DNA of 12,806 nt from Candidatus Collierbacteria bacterium GW2011_GWB1_44_6. GTDB lineage: Bacteria; Patescibacteriota; Microgenomatia; UBA1400; MFAQ01. Every line of letters begins with the position of its first letter. Position 1 is the stretch's first letter. The stretch covers positions 1-12,806 of the forward strand of contig LCJG01000039.1 in NCBI GenBank assembly GCA_000998025.1, in the 5' to 3' direction. The notes under the pieces were generated by a model. The model worked only from the letters and a program-made list of their open reading frames with translations. It was not told where the DNA came from and did not search any database. Positions 1 through 6,167 of this stretch are shown here, one piece after another. The position numbers were made by a program, and so were the translations under genes.

Positions 1-803
1 AATCCACCGATAAAACAAGCAATCATGACAGCAGCCACTATTAGCGACTTTCCCATGGCCTTGTTCCGGTTAATTTCAAGAATCTGGACTACAACACCCG
101 CAATCTGAAAGATGATTCCGGTTATTGACAGAATTTGATCGGCTGGATACCACCATCGGAGGAAGGTTCCCGAGAGATAAAGACCAAAAGCAATGACTGA
201 GAGATCATGTTTTTGGCTTTTAGTCCCACTAATCCACGCTAACACCTGACAAAGCAAGTTAACGAAGATCCCAAACCCCAAAATCAAATTCGTGCTGGCA
301 CCAAGCACCGATCCAATTTGCGGCGCAAAAAAGATGGCGATCATCAAGAAGAGCAAACCGATATTGGAAAGCACCACGTCCGAACCTTCACCCTCCTCAG
401 TTCTCTCTTTGTATATTGAATACAAAAGAGGCAGAACCACGGTAATGGAAAGCAACCAGTTCAGATAGTCTCTCCAGTTAGCAAAAAAAACACTAAAGCT
501 TGCAGGTTTGTGGAAAAAAGAAGTATCTTGAACACTCTGACTAACCTGGCTATCTGCCAAAGCAATCTTCTCTTCCGGAGTCATATTGGCAAACGCAGGA
601 TCTACTGTCGCCACCGGGTCTACTACTTCTGGGGCAGTGGTGGTGCTAAAGTCGTGAGAAGAAGAGTTACCAAACAGCTTGACCGCCCCGAAGATCACTG
701 CACCCACCACCACCAGTGTGGCGATGGCGATCAAAATGAACTTCAGGCTGATCCGCTTTCTTCTTAAAGATTCTGCCAAAGAGGGTTGGCTTCGTTTCTC
801 CAC
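1..803 (-). CDS. Multi-spanning membrane protein, C-terminal part, runs off left edge
   Basis: This frame is open from about 803 to position 1 with no stop, shifted by one base from the ORF starting at 1185. It begins with a hydrophobic helix (SLKFILIAIATLVVVGAVIF). About 65 polar residues rich in S, T, A, D and E follow, probably outside the membrane. At least four further hydrophobic stretches come after, including LLSITVVLPLLY, IGLLFLMIAIFFA, LILGFGIFVNLLC and ILSITGIVFQIAGVVV. The nearest possible independent start is GTG at 803-801, which has no convincing ribosome binding site. I prefer continuity with the upstream soluble part through a shift at 756. The upper bound of 803 is the latest plausible boundary, not a proven start. 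No family is recognised, and the C-terminus lies outside the window. Confidence 0.55.
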   Translation of the reverse strand, partial: MEKRSQPSLAESLRRKRISLKFILIAIATLVVVGAVIFGAVKLFGNSSSHDFSTTTAPEVVDPVATVDPAFANMTPEEKIALADSQVSQSVQDTSFFHKPASFSVFFANWRDYLNWLLSITVVLPLLYSIYKERTEEGEGSDVVLSNIGLLFLMIAIFFAPQIGSVLGASTNLILGFGIFVNLLCQVLAWISGTKSQKHDLSVIAFGLYLSGTFLRWWYPADQILSITGIIFQIAGVVVQILEINRNKAMGKSLIVAAVMIACFIGG

Positions 804-1185
804 GAAGCACCGCCCGTCTTTGTTCAGCGCGGGTCTGTTTCTCCCCACCTTCACCGCCAGAAGGAACGATAAACCCCGGTAATACGGGACCTGAATCAGG
901 CTCATTTTCTTCAGCCCGCGCTTTCAACCTTTCCCTCAATTGAGCCACGCGTTCCGTCTTCTCATCATCCGAACCGTTCACGGAAGTCGGATGAAGAGTT
1001 GGTTCCGACGAACCTACGAGCTCAGTCATCATTTTGTCCTTCGACCACCCTTCCCTAATTGCTTTGGCAATGATCGCATTTGGATTCCCTTGCTTATTAA
1101 GAAGGTCAACAATAGGGCCCAGTTCTCTACCCGACACGTCAGCAATCTCTTGCCACTTTCGCAGTAGACTTCCTTTAATTGCCAT
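667..1185 (-). CDS. Unknown protein, N-terminal soluble part of a frameshifted membrane protein
   Basis: The start is well supported: ATG at 1185-1183 is preceded by GGAGGTGAGAA, a strong Shine-Dalgarno. Residues 1-60 look helical and residues 70-130 are charged and low in complexity, with many E, R and K. I recognise no family. The first ~143 residues look natural. After the KKK at residues 141-143 the frame turns into an unlikely H/G-rich tail and stops at 667. A one-base shift at position 756 instead joins FGRIFKKK to RISLKFILIAIA, the start of a membrane segment that stays open to the left edge. I therefore read this as the front half of one longer protein of at least ~394 residues. Two overlapping genes, or programmed +1 frameshifting at AAG-AAG-AAA-G, are the alternatives. 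The product would be a membrane protein with a cytoplasmic N-terminal domain of unknown role. Confidence 0.6.
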   Translation of the reverse strand: MAIKGSLLRKWQEIADVSGRELGPIVDLLNKQGNPNAIIAKAIREGWSKDKMMTELVGSSEPTLHPTSVNGSDDEKTERVAQLRERLKARAEENEPDSGPVLPGFIVPSGGEGGEKQTRAEQRRAVLRGETKPTLFGRIFKKKADQPEVHFDRHRHTGGGGCSDLRGGQAVW

Positions 1186-1262
1186 TTCTCACCTCCAATT
1201 AAAAATTTAGAATATTTCAAAGGTCGACATCACCTCATTTTTTTGAGCTGATATTACCCCAT

Positions 1263-1289
1263 ATTTTACACCCTTTCACTAGTTGTCAA
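1263..1289 (-). promoter_or_regulatory. Promoter of the membrane-protein gene
   Basis: On the minus strand TTGACA (1289-1284) is followed after 15 bases by TAAAAT (1268-1263), or after 17 bases by AAATAT. The -35 is a perfect consensus. The predicted transcript has a leader of roughly 70 bases ending in GGAGGTG before the ATG at 1185. It is divergent from the rplJ promoter, whose -35 lies 20 bases away. Confidence 0.5.
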
Positions 1290-1308
1290 CACGGAAAGCA
1301 TCTCTTAC

Positions 1309-1336
1309 TTGCGCCAGAGGGTTTTTGTGCTAAACT
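1309..1336 (+). promoter_or_regulatory. rplJ-rplL promoter
   Basis: TTGCGC (1309-1314), a 16-base spacer and TAAACT (1331-1336), with a TG at 1328-1329 that makes it an extended -10. The expected start point near 1343 falls exactly at the first base of the structured L10 leader, which supports the assignment. Confidence 0.5.
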
Positions 1337-1342
1337 ATGTAA

Positions 1343-1438
1343 GTTCCAAGACCTAGGGCAACCAGCCTGCCGGCAGGCAGGTCATTAAGTCCCTAGCAGA
1401 GCAAAATCATTTGCACGTCTTGGATACGTGCTTTTTTT
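1343..1438 (+). promoter_or_regulatory. L10 (rplJ) leader RNA
   Basis: This is a structured 5' leader of the ribosomal L10-L12 operon. CCAAGAC (1346-1352) pairs with GTCTTGG (1417-1423) as the closing helix. CTAGGG (1353-1358) pairs with CCCTAG (1391-1396). CCTGCC (1366-1371) pairs with GGCAGG (1376-1381) as a terminal hairpin. In the known L10 leader family, the L10(L12) complex binds a kinked helix here and shuts off its own operon. The position, nested helices and following terminator fit that family. Assignment to the Rfam L10 leader is by architecture only, as I could not run a covariance search. Confidence 0.7.
1413..1438 (+). terminator. Attenuator hairpin in the rplJ leader
   Basis: GCACGT (1413-1418) pairs with ACGTGC (1426-1431), followed directly by seven T (1432-1438). 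It lies upstream of rplJ, not behind a gene. Its 5' arm and loop share bases with GTCTTGG (1417-1423), the 3' strand of the leader's closing helix. The two structures are therefore mutually exclusive, as expected for transcription attenuation. Confidence 0.65.
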
Positions 1439-1459
1439 GTACAAATAATATAAAAACCT

Positions 1460-1981
1460 ATGCCAAATCAAAGAAAAATTCATCAACTAGCCGAAATCGT
1501 TAAGAATTTGACGGATTCCAAAGCCGTTATTCTCACCGAATATGCCGGCCTGACTGTCTCCGAGCAAAACATGCTCCGGGCCGAAGCCGACAAGATGGGT
1601 GGTGTTTTCCTAGTCACCAAGAACAATCTCATGCGCCTAGCTCTCGAAGAAAAATCCAAAGACTTAGCCAAGGATCTACACGACTCGCTTCAGGGACCCA
1701 CCGCCGTTCTATTTAGCCCCGACGCCGTCGCCGCCGCTAAAATCGTCGCCAAGTTCGCCGAAGATCACGACAAGCTCAAGATCAAAACGGGCATCATGGA
1801 CGACAAAATCATTACCATTGCCGATATCCAAGCTCTTTCCAAGTTACCCAGCAGAGAACAGCTTCTGGCTTCCCTTTTAGCCCAGCTGCAGGCCCCAGCT
1901 CAAGCTCTAGTCAGACAACTTCAGGCTCCGATGCAAAATTTTGTCTATGGTCTCGAAGCTCTCCGAGCCAAATTATCTTAG
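1460..1981 (+). CDS. rplJ: Large ribosomal subunit protein uL10
   Basis: This 173-residue protein has the normal length for bacterial L10. L10 binds 23S rRNA at the base of the ribosomal stalk and carries L12 dimers on its C-terminal helix. Family traits seen are the N-terminal block with VILTEYAGLTVSEQNMLRAE (residues about 23-42), the LVTKNNLMRLAL stretch, GPTAVLFS near residues 79-86, and a long C-terminal helix rich in LLAQLQAP-type repeats that would hold L12. ATG at 1460 lies 22 bases after the T-run of the attenuator. There is no clear Shine-Dalgarno in the A-rich spacer. It is followed by rplL after 37 bases, and the pair is probably co-transcribed and controlled by L10 itself through the leader. 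Confidence 0.97.
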   Translation: MPNQRKIHQLAEIVKNLTDSKAVILTEYAGLTVSEQNMLRAEADKMGGVFLVTKNNLMRLALEEKSKDLAKDLHDSLQGPTAVLFSPDAVAAAKIVAKFAEDHDKLKIKTGIMDDKIITIADIQALSKLPSREQLLASLLAQLQAPAQALVRQLQAPMQNFVYGLEALRAKLS

Positions 1982-2018
1982 TCTCGTCAATTAGCAATTA
2001 ATAAAAAAACAAAAAAAC

Positions 2019-2396
2019 ATGTCCGACAAAGTCACAAAACTCGTCGACGCAGTCAGTGAACTCTCCGTTTTGGAAGTAGCTGAACTCGTCAAAGCTCTTG
2101 AGGAAAAGTTTGGTGTCTCCGCCGCTCCTGTCGCCGTAGCCGGTGCCGGAGTTGCCGCCGCCGCTGCTCCCGTAGAGGAAAAGACCGAATTTGATGTCGT
2201 CGTCACCGACGCCGGCGCCAATAAGATCGCTGTTATCAAAGCCGTTCGTGAGCTCAAGACCGATCTAGGATTGGTCGAAGCCAAGAACTTGGTCGAGAAA
2301 GCTCCTGCCACCATCCTTGAAGGTGCCAAGAAAGAAGACGCCGAAGCCGCCAAGAAGAAACTTGAAGAGGCCGGTGCAAAGGTAGAGCTTAAATAA
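2019..2396 (+). CDS. rplL: Large ribosomal subunit protein bL12 (L7/L12)
   Basis: This 125-residue protein is the usual size of L7/L12, the stalk protein that recruits translation factors to the ribosome. An N-terminal dimerisation helix region (LVDAVSELSVLEVAELVKALEE) is followed by an Ala/Val-rich hinge (residues about 33-51). The C-terminal domain has the conserved EFDVVVTDAGANKIAVIKAV, LGLVEAKNLVEKAP and EDAEAAKKKLEEAGAKVELK blocks. ATG at 2019 follows an A-rich spacer without a Shine-Dalgarno, as for rplJ, so both ribosomal genes differ from the GGAGG-led genes nearby. A strong terminator lies 60 bases downstream. No rpoB follows, unlike the classical rplKAJL-rpoBC order. Confidence 0.98.
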   Translation: MSDKVTKLVDAVSELSVLEVAELVKALEEKFGVSAAPVAVAGAGVAAAAAPVEEKTEFDVVVTDAGANKIAVIKAVRELKTDLGLVEAKNLVEKAPATILEGAKKEDAEAAKKKLEEAGAKVELK

Positions 2397-2400
2397 CTCG

Positions 2401-2614
2401 TCATTCCGACCGACCTGCCCGCCGTGGCGGGAGTGGAGGAATCTCACTCCAATCGCAAAAAATCCGTCGCCAAGACGGATTTTTTGTACCCAAAAAAAGG
2501 TTTTGCCCCGCTTCTGGCGGGGCAAAGATTGGGTTTGCGGCGGGCGGACTCACTCCGCCCGAATGAGTCAGGGCGTAAAGATGCCCGAAGGAAAAGACGA
2601 ACCTTTCGGATCAT
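2401..2614. repeat. Cluster of GC-rich hairpins downstream of rplL
   Basis: Besides the terminator, this stretch holds several separate inverted repeats: CCCGCC/GGCGGG (2418-2431), GGAGTG/CACTCC (2430-2450), GCCCCGC/GCGGGGC (2505-2523), CGGGCGGA/TCCGCCCG (2541-2561) and CCGAAGG/CCTTTCGG (2585-2609). GC content is visibly higher than in the flanking intergenic DNA. I see no gene. The 130 bases that follow, up to the promoter at 2743, show nothing recognisable. The cluster could be repeat-derived extragenic palindromes or part of an unknown structured RNA. Confidence 0.5.
2457..2485 (+). terminator. Terminator after rplL
   Basis: TCCGTC (2463-2468), loop GCCAA and GACGGA (2474-2479), preceded by six A and followed by six T. 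The A and T runs extend the stem. This is a textbook intrinsic terminator. It works in either direction on paper, but only rplJL needs it. Confidence 0.85.
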
Positions 2615-2742
2615 GATTTCTCCTTATTAAAATTTAAGAAAGTCTGGTGGGTTCCCCCCTACAGAACATCTTCGAACTTGCTGCTTTTGGGATATATTAC
2701 CACACTGTTATAGGTCTGTCAAGAGTAGTAGCCTTTATGCCG

Positions 2743-2777
2743 TATAATATGGGTTAATCCTACTCTCAGAAAGGAGG
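2743..2777 (+). promoter_or_regulatory. Promoter -10 and ribosome binding site of the glycosidase-phosphatase unit
   Basis: TATAAT (2743-2748) is a perfect -10. The best -35 (CTGTCA, 2716-2721) is 21 bases upstream and weak. AAGGAGG (2771-2777) lies five bases before the TTG at 2783, which fixes this unusual start codon. Confidence 0.55.
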
Positions 2778-2782
2778 GTACC

Positions 2783-3586
2783 TTGAAAAAAATTCTCTCG
2801 ATTTTGATCCTAGTATTCATCATTCTGATCATTCTCGATTTCAATAATATTGAAGTCATGGAACTTTTTGGTAGCTTAGCCGCACCGGATAGTTCAGAAG
2901 AAGCCTCCAGATATCAGTTCGGGGTTCCCTCTGAGTCCACCCCAAAACCAGGAAATTCCTTGATAACAACGAGCATCACCTGGCCTTTCTATTACGAAGA
3001 ACCAGGCTTGACGATTTACAAAGAGGCAGATCAATCCAGTAATTACTTGTTCGTGGTTGATCCAACCCAAAAAATCGTCTCTGTTCAAAATGGCTGGGGC
3101 AGATTGGCGGACCAGTGGGACAAAGCTATCAACCCAGTTTGCGTCTTCAATGGTTCATATTACGAATCAAGTGGTACACCAACTTCTCCACTTATCGTTG
3201 ACGGCGTTGTTGTACCCGGGCAGTATACGGAGGATTATTCCTTCCGCATGTTGTATATCACAAACGGCCGATTAACCGTCAAAGAAATTCCCTCAAACTC
3301 TGAAGTAGAGTCTGCTGATGCTGCGATGTCCGGACTGGAACCTGGCGGTGTTAACGGAGTCACGAATTACACGGTAATCTCGGTCAAGGACAACCTGCTC
3401 TATGTCAGCATTATCCAAAACCGGTCACCCTCACAAATTGTAGAGCTCCTCACCGGGTTTGGTGTTCCGGAACAGAATATTATTTTTCTCGACGGTGGAC
3501 TTAGTTCTGCCGCAGAGTGCAACGGTGAAGCTTTATTTGTCCGGGACAGAATTTTCGCCAACGCCCTGGTCATCTCAAATCCATAG
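2783..3586 (+). CDS. Membrane-anchored phosphodiester glycosidase (NAGPA/DUF2233 family)
   Basis: This 267-residue protein starts at TTG, fixed by AAGGAGG five bases upstream. Residues 3-20 form one hydrophobic helix with a KK start, a signal anchor that would place the rest outside the membrane. A linker rich in S, P, E and T follows to about residue 60. Residues 85-265 carry marks of the phosphodiester glycosidase domain (NAGPA, DUF2233): VCVFNGSYYESSGTPTSPLIVDG at 119-141, where other members have NGGFF-like cores, and IIFLDGGLSSA at 233-243, matching LDGGGSS. Known members cleave sugar-phosphodiester bonds, such as GlcNAc-1-phosphodiesters in the lysosomal uncovering enzyme. Many bacterial members act in the envelope or are of unknown substrate. 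The next gene, a phosphoesterase, starts 12 bases after its stop. The substrate here is not known. Confidence 0.85.
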   Translation: MKKILSILILVFIILIILDFNNIEVMELFGSLAAPDSSEEASRYQFGVPSESTPKPGNSLITTSITWPFYYEEPGLTIYKEADQSSNYLFVVDPTQKIVSVQNGWGRLADQWDKAINPVCVFNGSYYESSGTPTSPLIVDGVVVPGQYTEDYSFRMLYITNGRLTVKEIPSNSEVESADAAMSGLEPGGVNGVTNYTVISVKDNLLYVSIIQNRSPSQIVELLTGFGVPEQNIIFLDGGLSSAAECNGEALFVRDRIFANALVISNP

Positions 3587-3598
3587 AAGGTAGGGAAA

Positions 3599-4549
3599 AT
3601 GAAAACGGTTTTTATTCTGATTTTCGTCCTGCTGGCGGCCATCTTTATCATCTTTCTTCTGTCGCCAGATGTGGCTCCTGACTTGTCCAATCTGGTTCCC
3701 GAACCCACTGAACAAGCTAGATACTCATTTTCGACCAACAACATTGAGCCACAACCAACCCCGACATCTCCAGCAACGATTACTCCCACAGTCAGTTTCG
3801 CCGTCATCGGCGACTATGGAGATCCATCCGGCCCGGCAGATCAAGTTGCGGATTTAATTAAAAGCTGGAATGTGGACGCCATTGTCACCACAGGTGACAA
3901 CGCCTACCCTAGAGGCACAGAACAGGACTTAGCCAGCGCGAATGAGCGATATGCGGATTTCATCTCAGCGTGCCACTTTTTCCCAACACTCGGGAATCAC
4001 GATTGGGGCTATCCCGACTCAAATAGCTACACTGCGGAAACCTTACCCAGTACTGAATTCTTCGGGAACTGTACAGGCAACCGGTACTACTCCGCAGTTC
4101 TTGGAGACGGACTGGTGAAGATCATCGTTCTCAGTACCGACTCCAGGGAGCCGGATGTCATCCTCCAAAGTGATTTTCTGCAAAGAGAATTACTCACACC
4201 GGAACCATATAAGTTTGTCTTCACACACGAACCGCCCTATGCCAGCTGTGAAGGCAAAACCAGCGACCGGTCCCGTCTGAATTTCGTAGGGGTAACCGCC
4301 GTCTTCTCGGGTCACTGCCACCTCTACGAGCATCTCAATGTCGATGGTATGACTTACATCGTCCAGGGCGCAGGTGGTGGCGGTCAGACTGATCAGTTCA
4401 ATGCTTATCAGGAAGGCAGCCTCCTGCAGTACAATGCCCAAAAAGGCGCCGTCCTGGTAGAAGTCACTCCCGAAGCCGCCAAGATCTATTTCATCGCAGT
4501 CGACGGCTCCGTGATCGAAGAATTCTATCTTTCCCCAACTTCAAAATAA
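3599..4549 (+). CDS. Membrane-anchored calcineurin-like metallophosphoesterase (purple acid phosphatase-like)
   Basis: This 316-residue protein has an N-terminal hydrophobic helix (residues 4-21), then a Pro/Thr-rich linker to about residue 64, so the enzyme probably faces outward. The dinuclear-metal motifs are all present in order: GDYG (71-74), GDNAY (99-103), GNHDW (132-136), FTHEPPY (208-214, metal-binding His210) and SGHCHLYEH (237-245, His239 and His241). The GDNxY and GHxHxYE forms resemble purple acid phosphatases more than other calcineurin-like enzymes. The reaction would be hydrolysis of a phosphate mono- or diester. The start follows the upstream stop by 12 bases, with AAGGTAGGG as a modest ribosome binding site, so the two enzymes are probably one operon. 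A clean terminator follows at 4563. Confidence 0.9.
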   Translation: MKTVFILIFVLLAAIFIIFLLSPDVAPDLSNLVPEPTEQARYSFSTNNIEPQPTPTSPATITPTVSFAVIGDYGDPSGPADQVADLIKSWNVDAIVTTGDNAYPRGTEQDLASANERYADFISACHFFPTLGNHDWGYPDSNSYTAETLPSTEFFGNCTGNRYYSAVLGDGLVKIIVLSTDSREPDVILQSDFLQRELLTPEPYKFVFTHEPPYASCEGKTSDRSRLNFVGVTAVFSGHCHLYEHLNVDGMTYIVQGAGGGGQTDQFNAYQEGSLLQYNAQKGAVLVEVTPEAAKIYFIAVDGSVIEEFYLSPTSK

Positions 4550-4562
4550 TTCATACGTTAAA

Positions 4563-4590
4563 CCCCGCCATCTCGGCGGGGTTTTATTTT
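4563..4590 (+). terminator. Terminator after the phosphoesterase gene
   Basis: CCCCGCC (4563-4569), loop ATCTC, GGCGGGG (4575-4581), then TTTTATTTTT. It lies between two convergent genes. The T-run is on the plus strand, so it mainly serves the glycosidase-phosphatase unit. Confidence 0.85.
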
Positions 4591-4601
4591 TATAAATAAA
4601 T

Positions 4602-4985
4602 CTATGCTTCAACAATATAAATCTTTTTCTTTCCTTGCGCTTGCCTGTTTCTTCCTTGTGCCCCGACTTTCACTGAGTTGAAAAATACTTCAACGGCTCC
4701 GGGTCCTTCAAATCTCATAACCAAATTCCCGTTTGCATCGGGCTCGACATAAATCATCGGTGTCGTGCCCACATACTGAATGTGAGTTTTTCCGTTTGAA
4801 GAATGCGGCAGAGCGTCTTCGTCTCGTACGCAAACACGAACCACTTCTACCGGCACTCTGGTGATGCGCGCCTGAAGCACGAAAGCATCGATTTCACCTT
4901 GTAGTCCGGCAAGCTCAGAAAGTTTACGCACCCCTTTGCCCAAATTGACACGCTTAAGCTCAAAACTATCAGTATATACGGTCAC
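4602..4985 (-). CDS. Unknown 127-residue protein
   Basis: It starts at GTG (4985-4983), fixed by GGAGG six bases upstream. There is no signal peptide or membrane segment, so it is probably cytoplasmic. The chain alternates short charged segments with beta-like stretches (VPVEVVRVCVRD, PMIYVEP, VEVFFNSVKVG) and ends in a basic segment, GRNRQAQGKKKIYIVEA. I recognise no family. The leader contains the 12-mer TCTTTTTGGAGG that is also found before the unknown gene at 9209, and its promoter has the same extended -10 type (TGATAGAAT). That hints at shared expression, not shared function. It is divergent from the HTH gene at 5107. Confidence 0.75.
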   Translation of the reverse strand: MTVYTDSFELKRVNLGKGVRKLSELAGLQGEIDAFVLQARITRVPVEVVRVCVRDEDALPHSSNGKTHIQYVGTTPMIYVEPDANGNLVMRFEGPGAVEVFFNSVKVGAQGRNRQAQGKKKIYIVEA

Positions 4986-5033
4986 CTGAGTCCTCCAAAA
5001 AGATTTAATGTTCCTGCTGCAGTGCTGGCTAGA

Positions 5034-5042
5034 ATTCTATCA
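5034..5042 (-). promoter_or_regulatory. Extended -10 promoter of the 127-residue protein
   Basis: On the minus strand TGATAGAAT spans 5042-5034, an extended -10 with no clear -35. The predicted leader of about 42 bases ends in the GGAGG at 4996-4992. Confidence 0.4.
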
Positions 5043-5066
5043 TAAAAATATTTCTAAACAACCCCA

Positions 5067-5105
5067 TTGACTATCTATTACCTATCTGATAATTTGTATA
5101 TCAGA
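5067..5105 (+). promoter_or_regulatory. Promoter with overlapping inverted-repeat operator before the HTH gene
   Basis: TTGACT (5067-5072), a 17-base spacer and TAATTT (5090-5095), with TG at 5087-5088 forming an extended -10. The inverted repeat TCTGATA (5085-5091) and TATCAGA (5099-5105) is separated by seven bases and covers the -10 and the start point. The predicted start point near 5102 leaves only about five leader bases. A repressor bound here would block transcription, and the small HTH protein just downstream is the natural candidate. Confidence 0.5.
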
Positions 5106-5106
5106 C

Positions 5107-5355
5107 ATGGACAACAACCTTGATACAAACCAAACTCTCAAAAGTAAAAAGAATTTAGACCTCAACAATCTTCCTGATTTATTGACTGTCTCCGAAGTTG
5201 CCGAACTACTACGTGTCTCCACTCTTACCATCAAGCGCTGGGGCAAACGCGGCAAACTCCCCGCCATCCGCATCAACTCCCGTGGCGACCGCCGCTACAA
5301 AAAAGAATCCGTCCTCTGGATGCTCGGCATCAACCCCGCCTCATCCAATTCCTAA
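5107..5355 (+). CDS. Small HTH DNA-binding protein (MerR/excisionase-like)
   Basis: This 82-residue protein has one winged-helix domain at residues 25-72: LLTVSEVAELLRVSTLTIKRW, then GKRGKLPAIRINSRGDRRYKKESVLWML. The order of a recognition helix followed by GKLPA.R...RRY.. is typical of the HTH_17/excisionase and BldC-like MerR relatives that bind DNA as small dimers or filaments. The N-terminal 20 residues are polar and Asn/Lys-rich. No Shine-Dalgarno precedes ATG 5107, and the mRNA seems nearly leaderless. The inverted repeat over its own promoter suggests autorepression. No integrase is nearby, so a regulatory role fits better than a true excisionase. Confidence 0.85.
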   Translation: MDNNLDTNQTLKSKKNLDLNNLPDLLTVSEVAELLRVSTLTIKRWGKRGKLPAIRINSRGDRRYKKESVLWMLGINPASSNS

Positions 5356-5364
5356 TCTTTGCTC

Positions 5365-5446
5365 CTAAAGAGAGCTTCTAAATACCAACCAAGGAAATAC
5401 AATTACCCCACGAAGAATTCTTCCGATCCTGCGAGGTTCCACCCCC
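5365..5446 (-). pseudogene. Out-of-frame C-terminal tail of the GT26 glycosyltransferase
   Basis: In the -1 frame relative to the glycosyltransferase this reads VEPRRIGRILRG, then VIVFPWLVFRSSL and a TAG at 5367-5365. The EPRR-x-xR arginines and amphipathic or hydrophobic end are what TagA-like enzymes have after the GLEWLWR block. Loss of one G from a six-G run, in the read data or in the genome, explains the break. The restored gene would end nine bases from the stop of the convergent HTH gene without overlapping it. Confidence 0.7.
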
Positions 5447-6167
5447 GCCACAACCACTTGAGTCCCATCCGTTCCATCCACTCTGGCGCTTTTTTAAACT
5501 CACCCAAATACTCATTGAAGGTCCCCCCTACTCCAACAGCCACCCCCACCTTCAGCTGAGACAAGTGGGAAGCAATCCATTTCTCTTGCTTCACCGGATT
5601 GTAAGCTACAAAAAGAATGTCGGGCTTAAACGCATTAATTTTCTTGACGACCCGGCCGTCAGTTGCTTTGTCAGTCCCCACTCTCGCCTCGCCACTGTCA
5701 TATTCAACTCTTAACCGTGGAAACCGTTTTAGGAGCATTTCAGCAGTTCGCGCGCTCACGTCGCCCCACCCACCAAGTAGGAATATTTTCCAACCCTTCT
5801 TCTCGGCCACTTTAGTCAGTTCGGAAAATAGCCAAACTCCCGTCACCGTTTCGCCAACTCTACCCGCCAATATTTCACCCCCTATTTTTATTCCTTCGGC
5901 TATTTTCCCCAGCAAGGTCTTCTGTTTCGCTGCTTTCATATATTTCACTGCCGCCAAAACCGAAACTCCATCCGGGGTAATTAAGTCAGCTTTCTTTATG
6001 ACTCTAGAAAATTCAGGATCATTCTGAGCATACACAAAGAATTCGCTGTAAGCCGTGACTATCATTCTGGGTCGTGAAATCGGCACCTTCAGCCAGTCAT
6101 CCAACCGCTCCATAGTTTCCCATCTGTTGAGTATATCTACCGGTATCCCCAAAACTTCTGATCTCAT
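5403..6167 (-). CDS. WecG/TagA/CpsF family glycosyltransferase (GT26), C-terminus frameshifted
   Basis: Enzymes of this family add ManNAc-type sugars to undecaprenyl-linked precursors of wall teichoic acids, capsules or enterobacterial common antigen at the inner membrane face. Motifs seen are TAYSEF (38-43, for the usual TxNxE), ADLITPDGVSV (60-70, with the likely catalytic Asp66), IFLLGG (128-133), AYNPVKQEKWI (188-198) and GVGGTFNEYLGEFKKAPEWM (212-231). Up to KWLWR (237-241) the protein is intact. It then ends in an unrelated GWNLAGSEEFFVG. A -1 shift in the five-G run (plus positions 5442-5446) restores VEPRRIGRILRG and a hydrophobic end, the usual C-terminal appendage. The start at 6167 has no Shine-Dalgarno. 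Because the precise donor and acceptor are unknown, I give no symbol. The intact gene would end at 5365. Confidence 0.9.
   Translation of the reverse strand: MRSEVLGIPVDILNRWETMERLDDWLKVPISRPRMIVTAYSEFFVYAQNDPEFSRVIKKADLITPDGVSVLAAVKYMKAAKQKTLLGKIAEGIKIGGEILAGRVGETVTGVWLFSELTKVAEKKGWKIFLLGGWGDVSARTAEMLLKRFPRLRVEYDSGEARVGTDKATDGRVVKKINAFKPDILFVAYNPVKQEKWIASHLSQLKVGVAVGVGGTFNEYLGEFKKAPEWMERMGLKWLWRGWNLAGSEEFFVG

Noticed and set aside
1991..2404. Long minus-strand ORF opposite rplL, rich in S, A and T.
   Set aside because: It is the antisense shadow of rplL and has no promoter or ribosome binding site of its own.
2444..2614. A 56-codon minus-strand ORF starting at ATG 2614 with AAGGAG five bases upstream.
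   Set aside because: It runs straight through the hairpin cluster and the rplL terminator, and its composition (R-, S- and P-rich) follows from those repeats. The ribosome binding site is good, so a small protein is not excluded, but conservation would have to show it.
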